From NCBI RefSeq assembly GCF_025263685.1, contig NZ_CP092109.1, forward strand, positions 1,291,001-1,355,000: a stretch of DNA of 64,000 bases, written 5' to 3'. Below the pieces are notes generated by a model that saw only the letters and a program-made list of their open reading frames with translations, did no database searches and was not told the origin of the DNA. The translations under genes were made by a program, and so were the position numbers. Source of the DNA: Geoalkalibacter halelectricus (lineage in GTDB: Bacteria > Desulfobacterota > Desulfuromonadia > Desulfuromonadales > Geoalkalibacteraceae). This document shows positions 7,060 to 17,000 of this stretch, piece by piece; the first letter of the stretch is position 1, and each line of letters begins with the position of its first letter.

Positions 7060-9474
7060 ATGTCTGTTGATCGTTTACGACTCGATGCCGGCGCATTGAC
7101 CTGGCATTGCGACCCCAATCAGTTCGAATTTGAAACCACCCGCGATCTGCCCCCCCTCGAAGGCACCATCGGCCAGGATCGGGCCATGACCGCCATTGAA
7201 TTCGGCCTGGGCATCAAGGACAGCGGCTTCAACATCTTCATTCTTGGCGAACCGGGCACCGGACGTTCCTCAAGCATCAAGAAAATTCTCAACGCGCGCG
7301 CCAAAGACCGCGAAGTGCCCGACGATTGGTGCTACGTGCACGATTTCGATGACGGCACCCGCCCCGACTTCATCCGCCTGCCCCCTGGCCAGGGCGCGGA
7401 ATTCAAAAAGGATGTGGATCGCCTCGTCGAGCGTCTCACCGAGGAAATTCCCAAGCTCTTCGAGAGCAAGGAATACGAGGAGCAGAAAAGCAAGATTGCC
7501 GCCGAGCACCAGGAGAAACACAAGGCGCTGTTCCAGCAACTGGAGAAAGAGGCCGAGGAAAAAGGTTTTACCCTGCAGCGCACGGTGAGCGGTCTGGTGT
7601 TGGTGCCGGTGCGCGACGGCCATCCACTGTCCCAGGAAGAATACGAAAACCTCTCCGACGCGGACAAAGCCGACCTGGACGAGCGGGGCGGCAAGTTGCA
7701 GGATCATCTCAATGACGTGCTGCGGGATGTGCGCCGCATCGAGGAAGACGCCCGCGAGGCCACCGCCGAGATGGAGAAGGAAGTGGTCAGCTATGCCATG
7801 AAGCACCTCTTCGAGGAACTGGAAATTAAATATTCCGAGGTGCCGAGAATTCTGACCCACTTCGACAACTGCAAGGAGGACATCCTCTCCCGCATCGAGG
7901 AATTGCGCCCGAGCAAGGGTCCGCAGATCGCCCTGCCGGGCATGAAAATACCGCAGCAGGAACCCTCTTTCGACCGCTACCTGGTCAATCTGTTCATCGA
8001 CAATCATGAGTTGGAAGGGGCCCCGGTTGTTTATGAGGCCAACCCCACCTATTTCAACCTGTTCGGCCGTATCGAGCATGTGATTCAAATGGGCAACGCT
8101 ACCACGAATTACATGATGATTAAGCCCGGCGCCCTGCATCGCGCCAACGGCGGCTACCTGATTCTCGACTGCCGCGAGGTGCTGATCAATCTCTTCTCCT
8201 ACGAGGCCCTCAAGCGCTGCATTCGCAACAAGGAAGTCAAGATCGAGGACATGACCGAACAGTTCCGATTTCTGGCCACGGTCACCCTCAAGCCCAAGCC
8301 GATTCCGCTGGATTGCAAGATCATCATGATCGGCACGCCGCTGCTTTATTACCTGCTGTTTCAGTACGATCCGGATTTTAGGAAGTATTTCAAGGTCAAG
8401 GCCGACTTCGACCGCATGATGAAGAACACCTGGGAGAACGCCCAGCAGTACGCCCTGTTCATCGGCGCCAAGTGCCGCGACGAGGATTTGCTGCATTTCG
8501 ATCCCACGGGGGTGGCACGCACCGTTGAGCACTCGGCGCGCCTGACCGAGGACCAGGGGCGGTTTTCATCGTGCTTTCTGGAAATCGCCAACCTGATCCG
8601 CGAGGCCTCCTTTTACGCCGAGCGCGACGGGCGCGACCGGGTTTCGGCCAGTCATGTGGACCTGGCCATCGAGGCGCGCACCTATCGCTGCAACAAGGTT
8701 GAGGAGAAGATACAGGAGTACATCGAGGACGGCACCCTGCTGGTGGATACCGAAGGGGCGGTGGTGGGGCAGATCAACGGTCTGACCGTCTATCTGCTGG
8801 GCGATTACAATTTCGGCAAACCGGTGCGGCTGACGGTGCGCACCTATTTGGGCAAAGGCGGCATGGTCAACATCGAGCGTGAGGTCAAGCTGAGCGGGCC
8901 AATCCACGACAAGGGCGTGCTGATTTTCTCGGGCTTTTTCGGCGAGCGCTTCGCCCAGGACAAACCCCTGGCCCTGGCCGCCTCCATCTGTTTCGAACAG
9001 TCTTACTCAGGGGTGGAGGGCGACAGCGCCTCCTGCGCCGAACTCTATGCTCTGCTCTCCTCCCTCGCGGAGGTGCCGATCAAGCAGGGTATCGCCGTGA
9101 CCGGTTCGGTCAATCAGCGCGGCCAGGTGCAGTCCATCGGTGGAGTCAATGAGAAGATTGAGGGCTTTTACGCCGTGTGCAAGGCCAAGGGACTAAATGG
9201 TGAGCAGGGGGTGATCATCCCCGAGGGGAATCGCAAAAACCTCATGCTGAGCAAGGAGGTGCGCGAAGCCGTGGAGCAGGGCCGTTTCCACATCTGGGCG
9301 GTAACCAGCGTGGACGAGGGCATTGAAATTCTTACCGGCCTGCCCGCCGGTGAGCGCGATGCCGAGGGTCGCTGGCCGGAAGGCAGCATCAATCACAAGG
9401 TCGACCAGCGTCTGTTCAAGATGGCCGAGACGGTGCGCCGGTTCGGCAAGAGTGAGGAGAAAAACGAGAAATAA
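7060..9474 (+). CDS. ATP-dependent Lon-family protease (LonB/YcbZ-like, S16 peptidase)
   Basis: An 804-residue AAA+ protease of the Lon-related type lacking the classical Lon N-domain. The Walker A motif GEPGTGRSSS is near residues 63-72; a helical, charged insertion follows (about 115-280, rich in Glu and Lys), then GALHRANGGYLILDCREVL of the AAA+ module. The protease domain carries the catalytic serine in GDSASCAEL (Ser658) and the lysine in GGVNEKIEGF (about Lys699). The ATG at 7060 is used because the longer reading frame upstream merely overlaps E2 in another phase. It probably degrades cytoplasmic proteins under stress. Its stop codon lies inside the hairpin at 9466-9498. Confidence 0.9.
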   Translation: MSVDRLRLDAGALTWHCDPNQFEFETTRDLPPLEGTIGQDRAMTAIEFGLGIKDSGFNIFILGEPGTGRSSSIKKILNARAKDREVPDDWCYVHDFDDGTRPDFIRLPPGQGAEFKKDVDRLVERLTEEIPKLFESKEYEEQKSKIAAEHQEKHKALFQQLEKEAEEKGFTLQRTVSGLVLVPVRDGHPLSQEEYENLSDADKADLDERGGKLQDHLNDVLRDVRRIEEDAREATAEMEKEVVSYAMKHLFEELEIKYSEVPRILTHFDNCKEDILSRIEELRPSKGPQIALPGMKIPQQEPSFDRYLVNLFIDNHELEGAPVVYEANPTYFNLFGRIEHVIQMGNATTNYMMIKPGALHRANGGYLILDCREVLINLFSYEALKRCIRNKEVKIEDMTEQFRFLATVTLKPKPIPLDCKIIMIGTPLLYYLLFQYDPDFRKYFKVKADFDRMMKNTWENAQQYALFIGAKCRDEDLLHFDPTGVARTVEHSARLTEDQGRFSSCFLEIANLIREASFYAERDGRDRVSASHVDLAIEARTYRCNKVEEKIQEYIEDGTLLVDTEGAVVGQINGLTVYLLGDYNFGKPVRLTVRTYLGKGGMVNIEREVKLSGPIHDKGVLIFSGFFGERFAQDKPLALAASICFEQSYSGVEGDSASCAELYALLSSLAEVPIKQGIAVTGSVNQRGQVQSIGGVNEKIEGFYAVCKAKGLNGEQGVIIPEGNRKNLMLSKEVREAVEQGRFHIWAVTSVDEGIEILTGLPAGERDAEGRWPEGSINHKVDQRLFKMAETVRRFGKSEEKNEK

Positions 9475-9498
9475 CGGCGCGGCGCGCCGTTATTTCTC
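9466..9498. terminator. Bidirectional hairpin shared by two convergent operons
   Basis: A perfect 15-bp stem (gagaaataacggcgc and its complement) with a 3-base loop. The stem includes the TAA of the Lon-like gene and most of the TGA of the minus-strand gene ending at 9497. There is no long T tract, but the position between convergent genes fits a bidirectional terminator. Confidence 0.7.
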
Positions 9499-12400
9499 AT
9501 TCAATCCGGGCCGCCGGCGGGTTCGCGGAGGGCTCAGCGGTCAGTTGCCCCAGGGTCAGGGTGCGCAGGGTCTGGTTGTCGAGCAGCAGGTGCTGGGTGC
9601 GCAGGCCTTTTTGCAGCACATCGATCCGCTCCAGGGGCTCGCCGCTGAGGCGTGCCAGCTCCGGCGCGGACAGAGCCATGAGTTCGCCAACGGTGTACTC
9701 GGCGAGGTTGGGGAAATTCAGGCATTGGCCGGCGCCCTCGAGCAGCAGCTCGGCCGCGGCTTTGATTTCGAGCAGGCGCGCCGATGGGATACCCTCGATC
9801 GCTGTGGCGGCAGGCAGGACCGCCAGCTCGCCGATGGTGTTGATCTGGTGGCGTGCGAGACGTTGGGCATAGGCAGGGCCAACCCCGGAGATATGGATGA
9901 CCGGTTGTTGGGCCAAGGCCGGGCGCGCGCTGATTGCGAGATGCCGAGCGCTGTACGCTGCGATGGTTTGGGCTGAGGGTTCGGGCGCCGCGGCGGCTTG
10001 TGGCAGATCGTAGGCGACTTTGAGATCGCGCACCTTGAGTCGGCCGGGTGCCTCGCCCAGAAAAGTCAGAGGCGTGGCGAGGGTTTGAATCTTCTCCAGG
10101 CGCAAGGTTCGAATCCGCAGGTCCTGCAGGTCCTGCGGGTGCACCAGGCGCACCTCGAGGCTTTGCGCTCCGGCCGGCGTGCCGCCCTGCCAGGCATGAC
10201 CGGGGAAGCCCTTTTCATCCAGGGGCAAAATTATCCTTGCCACGGACGTGCCATCTTCGGCCAACCAGGATAATTCCACCCGTGATCTGGAGGTCGGGGG
10301 CACATCCTCACCCTGGGGTGTTCCGCCTGCCACTTCAACCCGCAGGTGAAACTCGCCCTGGGGCGCGACCTCGGTTTTCTGCACCAAAACCGCCGGCTCC
10401 GGTCCCGCGCCCCGCAACACCAGACTACCGTCCGCTTCCCGATCGATCCAGCCACTTTCCAGAGTCCATCCTGCAGGGATCGCCGCGGTTCCCTCGCCGA
10501 TCCAGCGGCTGAAATCGCCGTTGGCGAGGGTTTCAAAACTCGGACGCAATGAAAATTCATCGACCAGCACGGCATAATGATCGGCCGCCTCGTGAATCAG
10601 GCGCAAATCCCCCCTCACGGCCATTTCGGGCGGGGTGATTTGTGCCTCGGCCAAGGATGTGCTCCATGGCGACTCCGCCTCCTTGTCCAGCGTCAGGCGC
10701 TCTGTCGTGAGACCCAAGGAATTTCCATCCTCGTCGAACCATTCCACCTCCCAGCGCGGTGCTTCCAGCGCCTGAGGCGAGCAGGGCGCGCAGCCTTGGG
10801 GCGAGCAGGGCGAGCAATCGGTGGCGGGGGCGGCTTCGAAGATTCCATAGCGCAGGCGCAGTTGATAGGCGACGTCCGGCAACACGGCAAATTCTTGACT
10901 GAGCCGGGCCTGGCCGTTCGGCGCCGAACTGATGTCGCCCTCGGCACGGCAAGCGGGACGCCAAATTGGTTCCTCCACCACGGAAATCGCCGTGGTCATG
11001 AGGGCATTCAGGTGCGGGACGCGCAGTCCGCCCGTCACGAGACCTGGTCCCGCCAGGAGCAGGCTGATTGATGCTGCGTCCATGTCGTCCGAAGAGCCCG
11101 GCAGGCGAACGCGATGGCTGTTCGCGGCGTTGCCCTGCCAGCAATCCGGTAGGCCCTGTCCGCACCAGGGGTGAAGGCACAGGCTGCCGCCGCTGGGAGA
11201 TTGCAGGTGCAAGACGCGTTGCGCTCCCGTGGGGCCTTCGCCTAAATATGCGACGGTTTGGCCCATGGCGCGGTTGAACGCCTGCACCACCTCCTCGGCC
11301 TGGGTGCGACGCGGGTCGCTACCGGCGCAGTCGATAAGCACGGGTGGTTCCTCGTCCAGCGATAGGCGGATGAAGCGTTCATGGCTCAGGTTGATGCCGC
11401 GCGACAAATCCACGTTTCCATACAAGGGATAGCCGGCATAGGCACAGGCCTGATCTACCCCGAACAGCCGCCGGGTGGCGTCCTGGGGGGCTGGGAGGGA
11501 GAAATCCGTGTTGCACAGGGGCGGTTGATCCGGGGCAGGGCCGGACACCTCGGGTTGATCGAGGTATTCGCGCAATTTTCCGGCGAAATCAAAGGAAAAT
11601 TCGATTTTACCCGCAGGCGCGTATTCGTCGAGGCGCCGACGCACGGCGGTCGCTCCCGCGCCGATCTGCAACTGCACCGGCAGGCTGAAGCGTTGCGGCA
11701 GATGGCGCAGGCGAAACTGGGCGGCCAGGGGCGGTGTCAACCCCGTGGCACTTGCCGCGCGCCAGGAAAGACCGCCGTCGCGCGAGCATTGCAGGGTGAT
11801 CCGGCTCTCATCGCCTTGTTCCACGCTCCAGAAAGCGTCGCCGTCGCGACTCTGCACCACCAGCCAGTAGCGCGTTCCCGGCAGCAGACGCAAGGGGTCG
11901 GGCAGAGCGGCGCTGCCCCAGACGCTGCCGTCGGGCAACTGTTTGCCGACGCTGATCTCGGCACTGCGAAGAATCTCACCGGAGGGTTTTCCGTCGGCAT
12001 CGCTCATCAGACTCAGGTGCATGCCGGCCAGGCCCGGTTGAGTGTTGGCCAGGGGCAAATCCACCGCCTGCACCTCGATCTCATTGCTCGGAATGAAGGC
12101 CTGGGCCAGAGTGCAGCGGGGTGAGAGGGTGAAGGCACCGATTGCGGGCATGGCGCCCGCTTCGCCCAGGGCCAGGCGGCTGGGGTCGAAGGTGCCGCGA
12201 ATCGCCGCGCCGCTGCGTCCCTCCACGGGAACCGCACCGCGCGGCAGGCGAACGGTCAGCAAGCCTTCCTCGCTGCCCGGCAGGGTGCTGAAGTCGTAGG
12301 GCAGGTCGACTTCTTCGAGGTGCGGCGGCAGGATCGGCTGCTCGATGATGTAGTCGATGCGCAGGCTCACCTCCAGCCGGGCCAGGGTGTCCGAATGCAC

Positions 12401-13033
12401 CACCAGGGGAATGCGGTAAAAGCCGTCCTTGGTCTCGGCGCTGGTCAGGAAAAAATTGAGCACCTCGGCGAAATCAGGCGAAGTTTCCCCTTGGGACAAT
12501 TCGCCGAGGCGCACCCAGAAGGGGGCCATCTCGCCGAGGCGGACCTGCAGGTTGGTCGGTACGGAGCCTATGCTCACCGAATCCAGATCGAAGCTGCGAC
12601 CTTCCGGGCGATGCAATTTGAAGCGGCTGACGGTGAGGGCGGGCAGCGGACGTGGATTGGGCTGACCAAAATCGACCGACCAGGCAGCGGCGGTGGAATT
12701 GAAGGTGCCGTCCCCGGCAACCGTCACGTATGCCCCTCCCATATCGACCTGCAGGGAAGCGGTTCCCGTGGCTCCCGGCCGGGCGGTCACCGTCGCCAGG
12801 GTGCGACGGGCCCGAAAATCGATCTCGAGATCGTTTGCGGAGAGGGTTTTCACCGCTCCCAGCTCCCCCTGGCTGTTGCTGAAGGAGATCGTCTCCTGCT
12901 GCGCACCGGGTGGAGGAGTCAGCGTCACCACCGCCCGCGTCGCCACCGCCCCGATGGGCAGGGTGCGCAGCCACAGGGTCAGGTCTCCTTCGAAGCGCTC
13001 ATTTTCACCTGAATAGGTTTCCGTCAGTCTCAT
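9497..13033 (-). CDS. Large hypothetical protein of the contractile injection cluster, with C-terminal helix-hairpin-helix domain
   Basis: This is the last gene of the tail-like operon (1178 residues), not assignable to a named family. The N-terminal 500 residues look like beta-rich domains. Near the middle is one copy of the repeat found eight times in the 1419-residue neighbour (NVDLSRGINLSHERFIRLSL, then DCAGSDP). A cysteine-rich stretch follows (CSPCSPQGCAPCSP), then jelly-roll-like segments containing GDFSRW and GWTLESGW. Close to the C terminus, ISGVGPAYAQRLARHQINTI is a helix-hairpin-helix motif, repeated more weakly after it. There is no signal peptide. Position and shared repeat suggest a distal tail or fibre component, or an exported cargo; a role for the HhH part in binding nucleic acid is possible but unproven. 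Confidence 0.6.
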   Translation of the reverse strand: MRLTETYSGENERFEGDLTLWLRTLPIGAVATRAVVTLTPPPGAQQETISFSNSQGELGAVKTLSANDLEIDFRARRTLATVTARPGATGTASLQVDMGGAYVTVAGDGTFNSTAAAWSVDFGQPNPRPLPALTVSRFKLHRPEGRSFDLDSVSIGSVPTNLQVRLGEMAPFWVRLGELSQGETSPDFAEVLNFFLTSAETKDGFYRIPLVVHSDTLARLEVSLRIDYIIEQPILPPHLEEVDLPYDFSTLPGSEEGLLTVRLPRGAVPVEGRSGAAIRGTFDPSRLALGEAGAMPAIGAFTLSPRCTLAQAFIPSNEIEVQAVDLPLANTQPGLAGMHLSLMSDADGKPSGEILRSAEISVGKQLPDGSVWGSAALPDPLRLLPGTRYWLVVQSRDGDAFWSVEQGDESRITLQCSRDGGLSWRAASATGLTPPLAAQFRLRHLPQRFSLPVQLQIGAGATAVRRRLDEYAPAGKIEFSFDFAGKLREYLDQPEVSGPAPDQPPLCNTDFSLPAPQDATRRLFGVDQACAYAGYPLYGNVDLSRGINLSHERFIRLSLDEEPPVLIDCAGSDPRRTQAEEVVQAFNRAMGQTVAYLGEGPTGAQRVLHLQSPSGGSLCLHPWCGQGLPDCWQGNAANSHRVRLPGSSDDMDAASISLLLAGPGLVTGGLRVPHLNALMTTAISVVEEPIWRPACRAEGDISSAPNGQARLSQEFAVLPDVAYQLRLRYGIFEAAPATDCSPCSPQGCAPCSPQALEAPRWEVEWFDEDGNSLGLTTERLTLDKEAESPWSTSLAEAQITPPEMAVRGDLRLIHEAADHYAVLVDEFSLRPSFETLANGDFSRWIGEGTAAIPAGWTLESGWIDREADGSLVLRGAGPEPAVLVQKTEVAPQGEFHLRVEVAGGTPQGEDVPPTSRSRVELSWLAEDGTSVARIILPLDEKGFPGHAWQGGTPAGAQSLEVRLVHPQDLQDLRIRTLRLEKIQTLATPLTFLGEAPGRLKVRDLKVAYDLPQAAAAPEPSAQTIAAYSARHLAISARPALAQQPVIHISGVGPAYAQRLARHQINTIGELAVLPAATAIEGIPSARLLEIKAAAELLLEGAGQCLNFPNLAEYTVGELMALSAPELARLSGEPLERIDVLQKGLRTQHLLLDNQTLRTLTLGQLTAEPSANPPAARIE

Positions 13034-13067
13034 AAGATCATCGCCCGAGCCTTTAGGTGTTGCGACG

Positions 13068-13093
13068 TAGGGGCAATCCGTGAATTGCCCCTA
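13068..13093. repeat. Short REP-like palindrome between two tail-cluster genes
   Basis: A perfect 10-bp stem (taggggcaat / attgccccta) with a 6-base loop lies in the 77-base gap between the 1178- and 311-residue genes. It resembles the arms of the element at 6988-7034. It could stabilise or attenuate the long transcript. Confidence 0.6.
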
Positions 13094-13110
13094 GGTTCGA
13101 CTGCCGAATA

Positions 13111-14046
13111 TCAACTGCGCATGAGAAACATGAGGTCGACGGGGGGGCTGTTTTCAGTCAGCCCTTGAACCTCCACATAAATGGAATCGTAGTTGACCTG
13201 AGCGAGCAAGGCCTGGCAAGGGCCTGCCACCTGACGCGCTTCTTCGAGATTGCCGAAACCGACCGGTCGTCCTTCAACGGGTCTTTCCGTGGGTTGCGCG
13301 GTATCGAATTCCTGTCTCCGGCACACCGGTTCACCCACCAGAACGCGAATGGGCAGCATCGCCACATAGAGGTCATTCCACTGATCGGCCTTTTTCAATT
13401 CCGCCACGGTGCGGCTTTGGCCGCAGCATTCACGCACCCAAGGGGTCTGACAGTGGTCGATTTCGTCGTTGGGATCATGCATGAAGGCATCCCAGAAATC
13501 ATTGAGGACATCCTCGATGGGATTATCGTCGTCGTATTCGGCGCCGACCTCGTCGAGAAGCTGCGCGAAGGGCAGACCCAGTCGAATTTTCTCGCGGTAG
13601 ACCTGATGGGACAGATTGTATTTTTCCGCGTCGGCGTGGCCGTAATAAAACAGCAGCTTGCACGGCTTGCCATTCATTTCGGCAACGGTCTCGAGGCGAT
13701 AGATGTCCACCAGGGGAAAGCGTCCGAGTTTATGGTGCAATAAAACCTTGTTGAGATCCCGAGTAAAGCGTTTGATGAAACGCCGATAGCCGGCGACGCC
13801 CTCATGATCGTGGATTTCAGAGGCATAGCGCTGATCCAACATCTCGGTCCACTCGGAGGCGTTCTTGCCGTCGAATTTGTCGGCATTGTCGGCGCGCGAC
13901 ACGCCCTCCTCGATGATTTCTTCCTTGGCCGCTGCCGCTTGCGCGGCGATGTCTTCCTGGACCTTGCACTGCATGTCGTTCCAATTTTCCGCCGTGATCA
14001 GGTCGCCGGGTTTGACGGGAACATAGGGGGTGCAATCGCTGCTCAT
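13111..14046 (-). CDS. Hypothetical protein of the contractile injection cluster (311 aa)
   Basis: I do not recognise the family. The N terminus (YVPVKPGDLITAENWNDMQ) resembles short domains seen in tail-like gene clusters, followed by an Ala/Glu-rich helix. The middle is rich in charged and aromatic residues, with two cysteine-containing segments (CQTPWVRECCGQS and VCRRQEF). There is no signal peptide or membrane segment. AAAGGAGAA precedes the ATG at 14046. It sits between two giant repeat-bearing proteins and is probably translated from the same message; a structural or adaptor role in the tail is the simplest guess. Confidence 0.55.
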   Translation of the reverse strand: MSSDCTPYVPVKPGDLITAENWNDMQCKVQEDIAAQAAAAKEEIIEEGVSRADNADKFDGKNASEWTEMLDQRYASEIHDHEGVAGYRRFIKRFTRDLNKVLLHHKLGRFPLVDIYRLETVAEMNGKPCKLLFYYGHADAEKYNLSHQVYREKIRLGLPFAQLLDEVGAEYDDDNPIEDVLNDFWDAFMHDPNDEIDHCQTPWVRECCGQSRTVAELKKADQWNDLYVAMLPIRVLVGEPVCRRQEFDTAQPTERPVEGRPVGFGNLEEARQVAGPCQALLAQVNYDSIYVEVQGLTENSPPVDLMFLMRS

Positions 14047-14081
14047 GATTTGTTCTCCTTTGTGAGTGTTAAGAAACAGCC

Positions 14082-17000
14082 TCAGGTTCGATCACGTGTA
14101 ACCTTGACTTTGACGCCCGCGGCCCTGGCCTGCAACAGGCCCACCGCCGAGGGCTTGAGCAAATCGCTGGTAAGGGCCGGAAGGGGATCGCCGAGCACGA
14201 TGGTGCGTGCATTTTCAAAACGTCCCCCCTCGAATTCGACGCTCACATCGAACAGGGCGGGACCGGATTTGCGCGCGGCGATGCGGATGCTGTTGCCGGC
14301 CGCGCCGGGTACCTTGGCCTCGATTTCCAGAAATCCCTGTATGCCTTCCTCGGCCAGATAAATGCGCGCCGCCTGATTGCTGCCGCCGAGGGTCAGGGCG
14401 CGCGCCTTGCGAAAGGGCATGGCGACCGGCTGCCAGCCCAGGGGGACGTTGGGCACCACCTGGGCCTTGACCAGTTGCGAGGAGGCGTTGAGTCGCGCGG
14501 GCAGATAGTCGGGATCCTCCGCCGGTTCGGTGACGCTGAACGGGTAGAATTCCGGCGCTGCCCCGGGCAGGGCGAAACGCGCCTCATTGAAGCGCGCGCC
14601 GAAGCGCGGCGGCAGATCGGCGGGCAGATTGACCCGAAAGGCGCCCGGCTGATGTTCCAACCAACTCAGGCTCAGGTGAGTGGCGGGTTCCGGATCCTGT
14701 CCCGGCGGCCAGGCGAACACCGCTGCCAGGGGGCCGCCCGTCAGTTGGAAGAAACGGCTGAGGTTAAAAATGCCGCGCGTCCGGCACAGCCCACCGGTGA
14801 AGCGTCCTTGATCGAAGCGGGCGACATTGTAGCGATGTCCCTGGCAGTTGAGAAACAGCCAGCGATTGCGGCCGCGGGGCAGGCGCAGGATGGAGGCTTG
14901 CTCACCATCGAGAAATATCCGCTCCGCGGCGATGGGCAGGCGGCTGCCATCGGCAAGAATGCGCTCGGCGCGCACTTTTCCGTCGGCGTCGCGCCACACC
15001 CGCGCGCCATCGTCGGCGTTGAGGACCACGCGCAGAACCAGCCGCCAGCCCGCGGCCACGTCGGCCAAGCCTGGCCCTGCGACACCCTGGCTGGTGTGGA
15101 AGCGGGCTTCGGCGAACACCTCAGCCGCGCCCTGGTTGTCGATGTTGAGGGCTTCGCCGAAGTGAAGCAGCGCCGAGGTTGCGCGGGGCGCGGGGGGGTA
15201 TTCCACGACCTCGAGATGGCGCAGGGGCAGCAGGCTCACCCGGCTGCCCTCGCCGCTGGTGGGCGAGGTGAGTTGCAGGCGATCCTCGTCGGTGAGGGAG
15301 GCCAAGCCGGAAAAAACGCGGTTGATCGCCGCAACGACTTCGTCGCCAAAGGTGCGCCCGGGGGCGGCGCCGGCAACGTCGATATCCTCGGGCCGACCGC
15401 CGTCCACGGCGAGGCGCAGCAGGCCGCGGCGGCTCAGGTCGGCACCCGCGATAAGATCGACCTCACCCGTGAGAATCGCCGCAGCCCCTGCCAGGCCCTG
15501 AGCTTCCTCAACCCCAGACCCGAGCAGTTTCAAGGCGGCGTCGCCCGCCTTGGCGGTGGTGAGAACCAGGCGGCTGGCCGCACCGTTGGTGGGCGAGGTC
15601 AGGGTCAAGCGCGCGCCTTCGTGGGTAGCCACTGCCGCCCCGGCCTGATTGTTGATGGCGGCCACGATTTCATCGAGGGTCGCCGCGGCCGGATCGGCGG
15701 CGTCGAGGGAACAGTCGAGATCCCTGGAGGCTTGTCCGTCGATGGCCAGGCGCAGGAAGCGCTGCACGCGCAGATCGACTCCCGCGGGCAGATTATTTAG
15801 ACCTTGCAAGCTTGCGGGGTGGGCGTCTTGGCCCTGATAGTCGCGCGGCGGAGTGATGCCGAAAATCTGCGTGGTGACGTCGATTCCAGGAGCGGCGGCG
15901 AATTCCAGGCGGGCGATGGCGCCCACGGAAGGCGAGGCCAGGCTGAGATAGCGGCCGTCGTGACGGGCAAGATTTTTCCCCAGGGCCAGGTTGATGGCCA
16001 GCATCAGCTGATTGAGGTTTTTGTGGGCGGCATTCTCGCCGGTCAGGCTGACGGCGATGGGTGGGTCACCGTCGATGCCGATGTTCACGAAGGCCTGAGG
16101 GGGCAGGTCGACGCCGTTGGTGAGATTGACGGTGCCGATGAAGGTGACGCCTGTGGCGTTGCTGCCGCGCGCGGTGGTCTCCGGTAGCCCGAGGAGGACC
16201 TCCCGGGCATCCAGGGCCTGGGACGGCAGCACCCGTACCCGGCTTTCGGCGCCGTTGCTCGGTGCGGCGAGAGTCAGATTCCGGTCGTCGTGGCTGGCGA
16301 TATCCGCCCCCAGGGCCGTGTTGATGGCAGCAGTGATCTCTGCCAACGTGGAGGCGCGGGGTCGCGGTCCGGCGCAGTCGACCTCCACCGGGGGGGCTGC
16401 GTCGATGGCCAGCCGCAGAAAACGGCCGTTACGCAGGTCGACGCCGCGGCTCAGGTCGATATTTCCCGTGAGGCGGGCCTGGCCGGCCGGGGTGCCTTGA
16501 GCTTCCTTGGCGATGAAGCCGAACAGGGCCAGGGCGGCTTCGTCGAGAATCGGCGTGCGGGTGACGAAGCGCCGCGGGTGATCCTCCTCCATGGCAATCA
16601 CCGCCAAGCGGCTGGCGGTGCCGCTGGTGGGTGAGGTGAGCAGCAGTCGGTGACCGTCGTGGGCGGCCACGGGGGCTGCCAGGGCCTGGTTGATCGCCGT
16701 GACCAACTCGGCCAGGCTGACGGAGCGACGGTCGGCGGCCGTGGCGCGCAGATTGATGAGGACTGGCGGTGCGTCGTCGACGGCCAGGTGCAACTGGTGG
16801 AGGGCCGCAAGATCGACCCCGGCGGACAACTCGACGCGGCCGATGATCTGCGCCTGGCGCGCTCCTTGGCCCTGGAACAGGCGGGGTTTGAGGCCGAGCA
16901 GCACTTCGCTCGCGTCGCCCGCGTCTGCTTGGGCGATTTCAAGACTTGCAGCCGCGCCGCTGGTGGGGGAGGCGAGAATCAGGCGCCGGCTGTTGTGGCT

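Noticed and set aside
5325..7118. 597-codon minus-strand frame with a long Phe run across E2
   Set aside because: The Phe run is simply the complement of the Glu-Lys repeat; the E2 domains are on the plus strand.
10095..10125. Possible tRNA T-loop (ggttcgaatcc)
   Set aside because: It lies inside the 1178-codon gene with no acceptor stem or anticodon arm around it.
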